Shown in pieces: positions 25,766-39,076 of a stretch of DNA of 64,000 bases. Origin of the DNA: Serilophus lunatus. Taxonomy: Eukaryota > Chordata > Aves > Passeriformes > Eurylaimidae. The stretch is from contig VXBA01002640.1 in assembly GCA_013399895.1 (NCBI GenBank), positions 534,451 to 598,450 of the forward strand, read 5' to 3'. The number at the start of each line of letters is the position of its first letter. The first letter of the stretch is position 1. The notes beneath the pieces were generated by a model, which saw only the letters and a list, made by a program, of their open reading frames with translations, was not told where the DNA came from and ran no database searches. A program made the position numbers and the translations under genes.

Positions 25766-28700
25766 TGCATGACGAGTGTTAACTGCCACAGAAGGAATAA
25801 AGGTAACTCCTAAGTAGGCTCTAACAGCAATTTTTTCACTGTTTATTGCTGGATTGTACCATAAGGGGCTTCCAAATGCTTGAAATATGAACTGTGTCTC
25901 TGGTAAGCAAATATTTTAGAGATACGTATCAAAGTTTCCTGGTGAAGCAGCTTTTCTTCAATTTCTTTGAAGTCTTTACAAACACTTTTAAACTTTTAAT
26001 TTAAATTAATTAGTAAAGAATTTTGTAAGCCAAAATTTCCATAGGAACACAGAGATTTTGCTGTACTTTCTCTCACTGTTATGTGGCAGGATGGAAGTTG
26101 TGATTAATGTCAGGAAGGTAAAGGCCCATCATGAGACAGCTTGGAGACAAAGTTATTCATCTCAGTTTTGGGTCGCAGTCGCTCAGGTTCCTCCTCTACC
26201 TGTCTCAAGGTGAGACACCCAGCTGCTCACCCATATGACTCACTTTCATTCCTTTCCCACGGTTGTCAAGATGTATTTTCCATCCATCAGTTTTCTCTTT
26301 TCCCTGCCTGTTCCTGTTTGGCTTTGTTCTTTGAATTCTTTCAGGCAGGTGCCTGGCTGGTAGATGCACTTTTCAGCAAAAGAATGAGACAAATGTTGGT
26401 GTCACAAGTTGATATGGGGTAGTTCAACATTTAGAGGTGAAAAGTAGGGCTTTGGTTTCCTTCTGGACTGAAGAAATTGCAGAAACTCTATTATTTGCAG
26501 ATCTATTATTTGCAGAAGTTGCAGTACAACACAGCAACATAAAAGATCTTTAAATATTGCACAATGAACCTTGTTGACTTAGAGATTTTCGTAAGTGATA
26601 ATTAGGAACCTCATTAAATTTTCATGACTTAAGGCATGTTCCAATTTTCTGAAGCTTTGCATCTCCCAAGTTCTTATTTGCCATTATTAATAAAGAATTG
26701 GAAACTCTTTTGCAAACATTAATGAGAATATATTCACAAAACATGCATCTCTAATAAATATTTTTGAGAGAGGGTTTTTTTAATTCATGCAGGGGAAAAC
26801 AGCCAAACTAAACATATTCTGAATACACAGGACTGCATTAGCCTGATGTTAATACAGGTTTAGAAAGGAAATAATACTCTGGGACACAGATAGGAGCAGA
26901 GGCTCATAGGAGAACTTATTATAATTGTGAACTTATTATATTGGCTTGTTATTGATTCTGTTCAAAATAAAATTAAAAGTAACAATACTTTGGTAAAACT
27001 CCCTGTGTTAGCAGTTATGCAGAATTGGACTGATTAAACTGCTATGATGGTGCTGGAGTTGTCAGTCCAGTTAAATTTTACTGCTCTTCCCTTTCTGGTG
27101 AGTGAAGGTTTAGCTCAAAGGCTGCAGCTGTTTGTTTAGCTGCTGGATAAGTCATGTGGACATGGAGATCTGGAGCTGTGGCAATGATGACTTAGAGCAA
27201 TCTGACCCAAAATGATCTTCCAAAAATGACAAGATCTGTCTTCAGTTCTTGGCATTCCTACAGATACCAGGACCATTCCATAGTATTCATTTACTTTGAG
27301 ATGTAGAGTTATATTTAAAGAATTTATGTCAGAGCCTGTTGTATTCCTTAATCTCAGGGTTATGGACACCCAACATAAAACATGTTGTCTTTTTCAGGAC
27401 TTTTCCAACTATAGAATCTAACTCTAGTTTTATATGTAAAATGTTGGCCCTGTAAGTACAGGGAAATCTAGTGGAATCTGAATTTTTTATTTATCAGCTA
27501 TTTTGTTGTTGCTGCAGTGCTCATTACACTCATTTCAGTGTTGTTTTTGCTTTTACCCACAGCCACACTTCCCATAAGACAGACTCAGCCTTTGTCTCAG
27601 AAGACACAAAGCTTCCCTATGCATCTTTGATCTTTAGAATGTTAGCTGGAAACCCTTTCATAGGAGAAATGGATCTTATTAGTGCATTTGCACTTTTGTG
27701 TCTTAGTAAGAAAATAGCTTTCTATGGCAAATGTATTTTACCTGTTTATTGAAAATAATGGGTTTAGTCCTGTATAGGTGAAATTAGTTAATTGAACACA
27801 CTATCTTAGCTAAAAAACTGTCCATACCCTAAAAATACTTCAGTGTAATTGTTACATGTAAAATGCATTTTAAGGGGAAAGACAAGATTGTTATCTGTTA
27901 AGTCCTTTTTTTATTTCCTTATCTGGAAAAAGCAAGTTTAGTTACTAGAATGAGGGTAAGTTCCATTGAATTAATAATCATAAATGACAGGGTCTTTTAA
28001 CAACTTGTAGTAAATAATAAAGCTATTTTCTTCTGGCTATCATTCATGACACACCAAAGTCTACTCCTTTATTCTTTATTGCCACCTATGTGAGTGCAAT
28101 TGGCAACCTGGAATAATGTTTATTAAACATAGCAGGTAAGGTCTTACCCACAAAATATTTTAAAAATGTATTAGACAATTAAAGAACATAATTGTATAAT
28201 TTTTGTTCTATGCATGTCTCACATTCCAACTAAAGTCACTTTTGCTGCAATTTCCTAAACAGGAAACATCTTTAACCAGAGAATGGTTCTGGAACCTGAG
28301 CTGTTCATCAATTTGTGCCTATCAATAGGTAGATTTCTGTGTTGCTTCTAAATTCTGAATATGTGGTCCACAAGCAAAAAAGAATCTATATGAGTGAATG
28401 AACCAATGCTGCTTAGGGCTCTGTTCCTAGAGATGTCATGGAAATAGGATTACTCCTTTTCAAAGTAAATATGATGTGTAAAGAATTGCAAACAACATTC
28501 AGATGTTACTACACCATGTATGTGGCAGCTTAATTTCTGAATCTCAAAATGCTTTCAGATTAATTCTGTAGTTCAGCATTTAGTGAACACTGAAAGTATA
28601 TTCCCTGTCCTGTCAGTCTATTCCATCATCCCTGCAAAGTTTGCTTTACTGAGTTTATCCTTTCATCCTTCAGTAGAAATATTTCCTGCCTCTAGACTTG

Positions 28701-28829
28701 GATGAATATATGCAAAGCATTATTAATGCTCTTAGGTAAGGAGCAAAGTTAGAATTTCACATCATAATATTTATTTTCTTAAGCTTTGTGCCAATTGCCC
28801 CGTGTTTTATGGAGGTTTGAGTAATACTA

Positions 28830-29279
28830 ATGTGCTGTGTCACCTGTGGCCGTGCTGTTGACCTCACTTGGTTTGACAGAAACAGAAATTATGGACTGGA
28901 TATCTCCAAAATGGTCCATTTCATTTGTGTTCACCCAAAGGATATGATACAGGTTGCTCTGGGCTTTGGTGTACTGGCCATCCCATATGTCAAGGATTTT
29001 GCTAAGCTGGGGACTTCAGCTGATTGGCCCTTAGAAGATGCAGAAGAAGGCAGCCAAAAAAAGAGAAGTATTTTCCAGAGATTTGCCAATGCTGCTGGGA
29101 GAGGTGCCCTGCAAGGCACTCTGATTTCTGGTTCTCGAGGCTGTAAGACATGTAGCACTTCTGACACAGAACACTGTGACAGAGAAGAACTTGGCATCTG
29201 CACAGGTCAATGCCCTGAAAGGTGTGACCCTCTGAAAATGCCACCTGTGTCTCCTCCTGAGTTGTGCCCGTTCCTATGA
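28830..29279 (+). other. Orphan 149-codon ORF, function unknown
   Basis: An ATG-to-stop ORF I do not recognise. The predicted product has one moderately hydrophobic stretch (about residues 41-54, IQVALGFGVLAIPY), a charged middle (about 65-85, with EDAEEG and KKRS) and a cysteine-rich C-terminal third with eight cysteines after residue 104. The start context is weak (C at -3), no polyadenylation hexamer follows closely, and downstream sequence in other frames carries short open runs, so it could be a decayed processed copy. Several other ORFs of this length in the window look like chance, including one of 150 codons antisense to ADRA1B exon 2, so length alone is not evidence of coding. Confidence 0.2.
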
Positions 29280-32200
29280 CCTGCTTCTGTATGTCTAGGC
29301 CAGACCTTGGTGTGCCAAATTTCACAGCTTCTGAGGAAAAAATCTGAGCCCTGGGCCCCTCTGTGAGCACGTTGGTGTTGTGGCAGCCAACAAAATCAGA
29401 TGCACTTTGGATGAAATCATCAAAAAGACTCACCAGGTCCTAGAACTAGGAGTGCTGGGAGTGCTGGTGTTGGAGTGAGGAGTCATGAAACTATGAAAAG
29501 TTGGCACAAACTGAGATTATCTCAGAAGTGGTGCCAGAAAAACACCTCAGCAGTGTCATTTCAACCCTCTGTTCTTGTAACTTGTAAATTGCCTCTTGCT
29601 TCCCTTTCCTAATTCCTCAAACTGTAATGAAGTTAGTTTAAGTTCATTACCTCCCTGAGGTTGAACTTCTCCAGACATTGTTTAATTTGTGTGGTTTACC
29701 CACTCTGTGCTCTAATGACTCCTGTTTCCTTTCCTATAACTTCAGTCAAGTCATGTCTACATCAAGCTGGTTTAACACAGCAGTGATTTACGTTTGATGA
29801 GGAGACTGCTGCTGCAGCTCCCAGCTTGAGCACTGCTATTTCTGCAGGCTTCTGGTTCTGAGTCATCATTCTCCTCCACTTTTTATCCAGACATTTATGG
29901 ATTGAGAAATGAGTAAGATGGTTTTTTACTTAGATGAGTTTTCAGCAGACTTATGACCCATATTTTGACAGAGGTATGGATGGCTTGGTTTGTATCTGAT
30001 AGCAATTTAAGGAACATTAAAATAAATGTAGTTAATATTTCGTGGCCGCATGGAACAGTAACTGTCTGTAAATTTGTCATCAGGATATCCTAAAGTTCAT
30101 TGCAAATTTCTTGTTCATAGAAAAGGATATTCTTTCTCAGCACCATGACACAAAGCCAGAGAGATACATTTATAGTTAAATGTTTGTTCCACAAGTGAGA
30201 ATGTGGTGCACAATTTCAGCCAATTGTGAGGAATAACATTTGGTATCTACTGTTGATCATTAAAGAACAATAAATTAAATTTCAGCACATTGAAATCTTG
30301 TGCTGATGCCAAGACACTGTCTGAGACAAGTGGAAAAGATTCCAAGATTTTGAGACTTTCAGAAAATGAACCAAGTAAAAGTTGGTGTTACAGAGAGACA
30401 GTTTATTGGGGATGCAGGACTGCAGTTTGTGGGAGAGGGCGTGTTTTTCTCTCTCTGAACAGAGGTGCCTGGATTATAATCAGACATTTTCCCCTGTCCA
30501 AGATGGACCAGGTGTCCCAAAGGAACTAAGCCAAGTGACAGCTATGCTGCCCCTCATTATGGGGACTCTCACAGTGCTGATTATAGAAGTTTTCTTGCAA
30601 ACTGATTTATTTTTAGAAGTTTTTCTTACATCTCTGTTCTTTACAGATGACATTTGACATTCAACAGAATGGGAAACCCTTGCACCTTTCTACCTTCCAG
30701 GCAGTTCTGTGTTACTAACAGTAAAGGAACCCACAAATTCCTTTCCGAAACTTAAAATTTCCAGGACAATATTGACAGGCTGATAACTACAAACGAAAAG
30801 GGGCATTCCTAGGGAGGACGAATTAAGGAGAATGAGGGGGGATGATTTTTCCTTTTAATGTATCTCATATGCAGTTCCAGCAGTTGTAGTGGGAGTAACC
30901 AGTCTATCATAATTCTGTGGCAGCAATTACGTTTTCTTTTGTGTATTCTTCAGCCCATACCCTCGTCTCCTTCAATTTTCAAGTGTATCTATGATAAGGT
31001 GAGGAAAAGCAGATTACGAATCATTGTGAAGGACTTGGAGTCAGGTCTGGGATCAAACCCATAGCCCAAACTTCAAAAGCTATTTGCAGCTGTGAGGAAA
31101 GTCCCCACGTTTCTCTGTACTTCAGTTTAGTAGATGTTGAGCTCTTCATAGTGGTAGAGCAGCATTTGTGTCAAAGAATGTGAAGCTTTTGGGGTGTGAG
31201 AATGTCCTCATGTTTTGTGCTGACTCCATTGGCAACCAAGAGACGGGGCCAAGAGTGACAGCAAGAAATAGGACTCTCCTCTACATGCAACAAGAAACTG
31301 AGGAGAGGGCTGGGAGCAGACACACATTGCTGTTCCCACATGCAGTTTTAACATCTTCAAACCATATGAGAGCAGCATGGATGATGAGGCTTTAACCAAT
31401 GTTTACACATAGAGTATAATGAAAGTAGGAAATGACAAACTGGTAGTAAACACTGGAAGGAAAAAGCAGATTTGGAAGGCTACAACCATCCCTGGCTGGC
31501 ATCTTAACTCAAATGGGGATTAAAAAAAGATTTTCCTCAAATTCACTCCCCCTGAGGAGTCAGTTAATGTCTGGCAATATTTTCTTCAAATTCACTTCGC
31601 CCGAGGAGTCAACTGAAAATCTGACAATATTTTCCACCAATTTACTCCACCTGAGGAGTAATTGAAATTCTGACATTGTTAGCAGGCTGGATTTGGGGTT
31701 GGGTGGATGTGCTCTCTCATGGGGAAGGGTAAGTCTTTGTCTCTTTTTGATTTGAGTGTATGTTGAAAGTATTTCACATGTTTCTGCTGTAGGTCTGGCA
31801 AGGCTGATCTCACTTTCTATAGGAGCTGTGTGCAGAAGGACTGGGATACCTCTGGTATAATGGATTAGGGGCTCCTGGAATGCTTCCTGTAGGCAGCAGA
31901 GAGAATTACTGGCTTGGGGGCCCTGAGCTGATGTGGACAGGACAAACTTGTTGCAGGAGGATTGCTAATTGTCAGAGTTATCGAGTAATGTATTTCCAGA
32001 TTTATCAAGGAATGCAGGGTGAGGATTATTGGCTAATTTGTTGCTATTTTGCCAGAACCTTTTATATGTGTCTGCTTTTCCTCTTTGTGTTTGCAATGAG
32101 ACTTAAAAACTACACCTAAAAAGCCGAAATCCCAGGGTCCTGCTATGCCTAGGTTTGTAAGAGAAATTTAAGTGGAGGAAAGGAGACTCCTAACTCTGTT

Positions 32201-35200
32201 CATGTTTGTGGTTAAGAGTTACTGGATGTTTCTTCCTTATCCAGCAGATCTGTCTGCCCTCAGTCTGGCTTTATTTGAATGAATTAAGTCTCTAGAGATT
32301 AAAATACTATAAAAACTTTGTCTAAAATTGGGAGGCTATGTGGGAGAAAGGATACAACTAGAGGTGGATTAACAGTACAAGTAAATAGCTCCAGGGACCA
32401 CATGTCAGTCATTTCCTTTGGGATTTGCTCAACCCTCACTGAATCTGAAGAGAAGCAGGTTTTGGCCTGTGAATGCACAGATATCTCATGACCCTCGTAG
32501 AAGTTCATTACTAAATGCTATTTCTTCAACCCGTTGGCATCAAGGGACCTACAGAAGCTTTGCTGAGGATGTGTTTCTATGGAATGCTGCTTCCAAGCCT
32601 TTGCCTTTCCCTTCAGGGAGAAGGCTCACTGCTTATGATAGGGAACAGTTTTTTATTTTTATCACAATTTTTTTTTTTACACGTTGTGCTTTTGATGGAG
32701 ATGAATAAGAAAATCATCTGTTACTTTTGGATCAGATTGTTTTACCCATGTTGGTAAGAGAGAAACTACATATTCCAAGTATATTGTATCTAACAAATAA
32801 GCCAAAGAGTAGAATGCCTGCTTTTATATCTCAGCTGTATTTGAGAAGCTTCTGGTCATCACAGGGGAATAATGAGTAAGCTTAGCACTTTCTTTACCCA
32901 GACTTGAATATAATATTGGAGGGTTGGATGCCAGAAATACTCCTGAGAACATGAAGAAGTCACTTGGAGAGTCAAAAGCTTTTTTTTTCAAACCTAGTGA
33001 AATGATGGTTATTTCCCTGGTGCTGTCTCTGCTGCTACAGTTCACCTGAGGCAGGAGTTTACACTTGTTCTCCCAGCAGCTGAAAACAGCTGCAGTGTCT
33101 TTGCTTTGTTTTGGTGATCAGTACAGATTTCTGTCAAAGCACATCTCTAAGTGAGGTACAGCCATTGAAAGGGTTTAAAACTGCATCTGTGGAAATACCC
33201 CCTGACCTGTAGGAAAAATATTTTGAATATCAGGATGAGGTCATGTGGCTGGATTGGGGAAACTGCAAACCAAATAATTCCTTTGATGATAAACTAATCA
33301 AGATTTATTATTCAATATTCTGAGTCAGTTGTATTATGACTATGCTAGAATTTTGAAACCAGCTACTTGCAGGAATATAAAATCTATTAGGAAAGGTTTG
33401 TTAGTAAAGTATCACATGAACATTTTTCTCTTGTCTTCATAGACACTAATTTAGTGTCCAAAGAATGAAACTGTTGTGTCCCCCAAAGAATGGGAGCCAT
33501 GTAAGTTAACAGGCTCAAAACATGAGTATTTATTATGGCACATGAGTAGGCAGGCTGCTTTATTCAGTGTTGCTACATCAGCTCTAGGTTCCTTCTACGT
33601 GTGGAAAAGCATATTATCACTCAGGCATGTCTTGTTTAAAGCAGGAATGTTTCCACAGCTATAGAAGCCATTTGCTTTCACTGGAAGTCTTTTACATAAA
33701 CTAATTTACACATAGTTTTTCAAAATAGAATGATATGAAGCAATGGACAACATAGGTGATAGAATCCTGCTTTTCCCAAGAAAAAAAGGATCCTACCAAA
33801 ATGTTTATTTTGGCACTAGAAACTATGTGGCTCCTGTCTGCAGTATACAACTGTAAGAAATCCATCCTTAACGATGATGAAACACTTTTCCATAAAAGTA
33901 TTAAGGGTGACACTATCATCTGCCACCAGAATTATTAAACACATGTTGCTGACTTTTAAGCAAAGCTGGTGGAGTTGCAGCATGTGTCAGTCCTAGGAAA
34001 AGAATTCCTGAAGTCTCTGTTTGCACTGAGATGTCAAGAAAATGGGTTGTTTCTCCCAGCAGGAGCAGAGACACTGCAGAGAGCTCAGAGCCCAGTTTCA
34101 GAACAAGTTCTAAAACAAGTTGGCAGCTGAGCTTCTGAGGGATCTGGATCAACATCCCAAAGCCAAAAAAACCCACCTCTTCCCCTTTTTTTGTTCTTTG
34201 AGCTGACATTCCATGGAAAGGTAATGAACAATCACCTGTAGTGTTTGAATGCCTTTTCTTTGGCTGCAAGGTAACAGTGAAGGGAGGATGTGCTTTCAGA
34301 GTGTAACTTCAGGCTTCTGTCAGGCCGATTTCATGGTGAAGAACCAGGAACATGTGCACCTAATCTCAATAAGCACAGTGCTCTTGCCTGGAGAAGTTGT
34401 GGGAGTTTCTGGTTCCAAAAGGAGCAATTTCTGGCTTCTTCTGCATAAAGTTTCATGTGTGATCTGTCCAACACATGGGTTTCTTTTCCTTCCTTGTATT
34501 TTTTTTCTGGAATTATAGCACTGCTAAGAAGAGTCAGTCTTTGGAATGTATTAAAAATAGCTGAAGTATGAGTTTAAAATACAATCTGAACAAAAGAAGC
34601 AAAATTTGGCATGCAGACATAAAAGAGGCAGTGGGCATCTTTCTGGACATTAACCCTACTTAAGTTAATTCCTTCTGAACTAGGTCAGCCTTAGCTTTTT
34701 TTCCAGGCTTTCTGGAGCCATTGGTCAACTGGTAGAGTGTGACAACAGGAGTAATGGTTATATTTGTTTCCTCCAAGGCAGCAGAGCTCTGCTTTGCTTC
34801 CATCTTGTTCCACGTGAGGGGTTGCTGGACAGGAGAACAGTATTGCTTTTGTGGGAGAGCAGTCATCTGAAAAAAGTCTTTATTGGGTAAAGAATTATTA
34901 TTTAATCAAATATTTTGATTAAAGAAAAGAAATTTTGCCATAAAAATCAGCTTCAATTTTGTCTAACTAAAAGAAAGGAAATGTTATCAACGTTCCCCTT
35001 TCTGGAGGAGCCGTCCATATTATTTAATTTCAGAGGAGTTTTACATTCCAGCAACTGGAGTTTAATTACTATCTCCTTTTCTAATTAATTTTAATAACTT
35101 TAATTATAATTTTCTTCAATGGTCAATGCTTTGGATGTTTCATATAATTATAAGGAATTGCTATGTGATTTTGCATTAATGAATCTTCACTGATTATAAG

Positions 35201-37598
35201 AATCTCAATATCTTTTGTTATTAAAATGCTGCAACCGGAATAAAATTCAGTGATAACTTAAAGATGGGGTGCAGAGCCATAACTTTTCAGGTGATCGAAT
35301 AAACGAGAAGATCATGCTGTTTTTTAGCTTCATGTCGCTTTTGGAAGGAGATGGACAGCTCAGCAGCCTGTTTTGCTCAGTAAAATGGAAAACATGAAAA
35401 CAGCAAACCAGAAATTAATTAGAAATGGGCTGAGACACAAGAATGAGACTTGAATTTTAAACATATCAAATTTTAGGGAATGAGGAGTCTTTATTCATCT
35501 TCTGAATTCAGATAAAGAGGAGGAGGAAAAAGGGCCGTGAGGAATTCAAGTCTGAGTGTGGAGCTGAGGTACTTGGCAGTAGGAGCTTGGCTCAGCCCCC
35601 CTGTGTTTATTTCTGAATAGCAGCAATAATTGATGTTTCTGCAGTTGCACAACTGCTCTGCATTGCTGTGCTGGGGAATTAGGGCAGCAGAGCAAAGCTA
35701 TTTGTACTTGCAGGTACCTAATTGCACTTAGGATAATTCTTGCTGCTTTTCTTTTTGCTGCTTTTCCTTTTGGTTCTATGAACTGACCAAAAAATATATT
35801 CAGAAAGAACCCTGAAATGTGAAAACAAGGCTCTGTGGAAGTTGCTGGAGTTTGTTTCGGTTTGTGTGTGAGTTTCTTTTGTTTGTTTTGTTTAATGTAT
35901 GGGAGGTCAGGAATGATATATTGGTTAGATTTGCTTATCTGAATCACTAGTCTCAGCTCTATCTCCTGGGCATTTTATATTGCGTGGGTGAAGTCTTGTT
36001 GGCTTAAAATACATAAATAACTAAAGAGAGGCTAAATTTGTCAAAAAGAAGCAACAACACTCGGAAGAGCAGCGAAAACTGAGGTTCTCAGAGAGTCCTT
36101 TTTAGGATTTGGCCTTGGGAGTGGTGAAATAGGTGCTCTTCGTGCTGACCTACAGAACTTGGGGTTGGATAAGCAGAACTGCAGGGGTATTTTTGGAAAT
36201 GATCAGTGAGATTTAATTTTGCCCTCTCCCCCAACCCATCAACTTTTAATGGCGGTTCCATGAACAAATAGTTGTTCTGATTGGTATAAATTGTGATTTG
36301 TATAAATCATGACTACAAGCAGACCTGTTCTAAGTTGCAGACATGGCTGTACCTGGTTTTGTAAAAATGGAAGGTCTGCACTGTGAGAAAGTGCTTACAA
36401 GGCTGAAGTTGTTTTCCTATCTAAACAATGAAGACTTTCTAATAGCAGTAAATATTTGCTGTGTGGGTACAAAAAGTTTCACCAGTGGTTGTTTTTCAAA
36501 GGCTCAGAAGCTCAGCTGACTTTGTAACAGATCCTACAGAGAACTTGTTGGCACCAGGAGCATCTCGTGCTTAAGTTTATGGCTCCCCCATGTCATTCAG
36601 TAACTAGTTTTTCCAAGTTGAAGTGGAATACCAGCAAAACTAAGTATGTCAGAGACAAAGTTTGGCACATGCTGTGAAAGGGTGTGAGAACAGAGTTGTG
36701 TTTTCATGAGAACAAGTGTTCTGTTATGAAATGAAGATAAATAATGAGGACAAACATTGCATTAAAAAGAAAAGAATTTAATGAGATGGAACTGTGCTCA
36801 GTCCCAGGAAAAGCTTTTTTCCCCCTCTATTTTTTTTTTTAATATTTTATTAATTGCTAGTAAATGACTATGTGAAAGCATTACCCAAATTTATATCTGA
36901 TTTCTTGCAACCACATATCAAATTGACATTTGTTGAGTCACATACTGCACTTGGCTTAAAATAGATTTCAGGTTTGTGTGGAAATTTACAGTTAATTTCC
37001 AGCCAGAATGGTTGTTCTTTTTCATAAAGCATCATGATTATAATCACAGATATGTATTTGTAAAAGTCGTGATCTGCATTCTTTCTGATGAGCAAGGAGG
37101 TTAACATTCCATTAATGGAAACCCAATTAATCTGCTTTTCCCATTCCATTCTCAAGTACAGTACAGTCACAAGAGTTTTCAGGGAGGAGACCACCATTCC
37201 TGGTCAGAAGAGGGATGGGACAGGAGGTACTGGACCTTCCTGAGGGCAGCTCATGTTGTGATGATTCTGAGTCCACGGTAGCCAGGGAGGGTCTGTCCCT
37301 CAGGGTGAATTGCTGCAGTGAGCTCCTGAAGCTTGTTGCAGTTTGGCTTTTGTGAACACCAAATGCTGTTCTTATGCTCTGATTTAAACAAAACCTGAGA
37401 AAATTAGAGTCCAGTTCTGGTACCTCTGAAATGCGAAGGAGGTTCACTGTGGATTCAGCTCTGGACTCTGCTGCACTTAGGAAGGTGTTTGGGATGCAGC
37501 ATGAAGGTGTCCTCTTGTCTCTTCTGTTTGATCTCTTCAGAGTGATATGACAGAGTGAGAGGGCCTTGTACAGCTCCTCTCAAACAGTGGCTGTTTTA
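29280..37598. other. Intergenic desert, middle part
   Basis: No gene or RNA gene recognised. The only clear structure is the three-copy tandem repeat at 31531-31678. The remaining sequence is AT-rich with chance-type short ORFs. Confidence 0.65.
31531..31678. repeat. Three-copy tandem repeat, unit about 50 bp
   Basis: Units at 31531-31579, 31580-31629 and 31630-31678, each starting ttttcc or ttttct and ending near tctg(g/a)ca(a/t)t. Copies have diverged by scattered substitutions. Each contains the core ACTCC...CTGAGGAGT, whose ends ACTCC and GGAGT are inverted complements; the arm is intact in units 1 and 3 and altered in unit 2. Unit 3 contains an E-box CACCTG. Confidence 0.85.
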
Positions 37599-37905
37599 TA
37601 GAACCATGGAGTATCCTGAGCTGGAAGGGACCCACAAGGACCATCCAGTCCAACTCCTGGCCCTGCAGACACCCCAACAGTCCCACCCTGTCCCTGAGAG
37701 CATTGTTCAAATGCTTCCTGAGCTCTGTCAGCCGTGGGACCATGAGCACTGCCCTGGGGAGCCTGTTCCAGTGCCCAGCCACCCTCTGGGGGAAGAACCT
37801 TTTCCTAATATCCAGCCTAAACCTCCCCTGACACGGCTCCTGCTGTTCCCTCAGGTCTGTCACAGAGAGCAGAGATTGGAGCTGTCCCTCCACTGCCCCC
37901 CAGGG
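37599..37905 (-). mobile_element. CR1 LINE, 3' end with ORF2 C-terminus
   Basis: The longest CR1 copy in the window. The minus strand encodes the usual end of CR1 ORF2 (the reverse transcriptase protein), with the recognisable run FRLDIRKRFFPQRVAGHWNR and LPRA following, then the 3' UTR ending in ggatactccatggttcta. The ORF stays open here, so the copy may be relatively young, but it lacks the rest of the element and is inactive. Confidence 0.92.
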
Positions 37906-39060
37906 GGAATTTGTTCACTTTCTCTCTTTGTCCATCTGCCCATTAAAACTACAACTCTATGAAATAAATACAAGATGTTTGCAATTAGACCTTTTGAGTG
38001 CAACGTTCAGCCGAATACTGACTGTAGAAATGTTTCTGGTTTCAGATCATCAGTCCCCAAAACAATAAAATGCTTGTTTTATGACTTGGAGAAGGAAACA
38101 AAACATATTTTGGGTTAGTGAAAGCATCTGTGTGCCTGATTTATTTGTGAGGCAGGTTTATGAAGCCTGTTCACACTTCCTGTCGTTTCCCAGACACCAT
38201 CCACCTTCCAGCTCAGAGACACGCATAAATTTGGCACAAATCATCCCGGGCCACTAAAAACCCATCAGTTTGGGCAGGAAGCTCTTTTTATCTCAGATGG
38301 TGAAAGTGGTTTTAACACCTGGCTCTCCCTGCAGTAGGATAAGAACAGTTCACAACCTGAAATATCAGAAAGCATAAGCACAAAACTTGGAGATTTAACC
38401 AGAAAAGAAAAATTTGAAGCTGTTAAAGGAAAAAATCTGCTTCACCCAAACTGAAATCCTTTATTGAACCAACAGTTTGCTACAAGTTGGAGCCCTGGCA
38501 CAGGGGGAAGTGCAATATAATTCATACCACCAGTCAGTGAAGGCTGTCTCAGCATTGAAGCAAGATGATAATTTCCTTTTTCAGATAAATATAGATATTC
38601 CAGCCAAATTAAGACTTTTACTCATCATTCATGAATTTACAGTACTTTAGCAGAGAGAATAATAGTACTGCAGTGTCTGACAAGGATACAGTTTCCTGAG
38701 TAACTCTCGACACATGAAGAAGTGAACATTTGAGTTTTAGGCAGGGTTCGGGGGAGCAGAAAATTTAAGTACTTGTTTCAGTTTTAAGGCAATGAGGTCT
38801 CTTATTTTACCTGTCCCCAGTGGGTAGAATGTTTCTATTGGCTTCTCTGATCTTTCCCACTTCCAAGCCATCATTCCACAATGACTGACATTTGGCTATA
38901 GAGGAGAGTTTTCAGAAACACGTAGTATTTAATTTCAGTAAGACGAATATTTCATTGATAGTGTAATGTGGTGGTTACACTGCTAATGTAACAGAACAAG
39001 GAATACACCATGAGCTATAATTACAATTTGCAGCTGCTCACTATCTTTGTGACATAAATC

Positions 39061-39076
39061 TCAATATATATATTGA
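39061..39076. repeat. 16-bp perfect palindrome
   Basis: TCAATATATATATTGA equals its own reverse complement. It is an AT-rich palindrome of a kind that arises by chance in AT-rich DNA. Confidence 0.6.

Larger units (their letters stand above)
16051..28800. other. Intergenic desert upstream of ADRA1B, proximal part
   Basis: No gene recognised. The stretch is mainly AT-rich with scattered short ORFs of chance type. Notable contents are an A-run facing a T-run at 16662-16705, a CpG-retaining patch with two perfect hairpins at 22911-23220, another CpG-retaining patch at 23908-24000, and a compact CpG cluster with GGCCGGCC at 25595-25640. No tRNA, rRNA or CRISPR-like structure seen. Confidence 0.7.

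Noticed and set aside
27380..27425. Possible CR1 end (ttttccaactatagaatc)
   Set aside because: Too short and too diverged to separate from chance.
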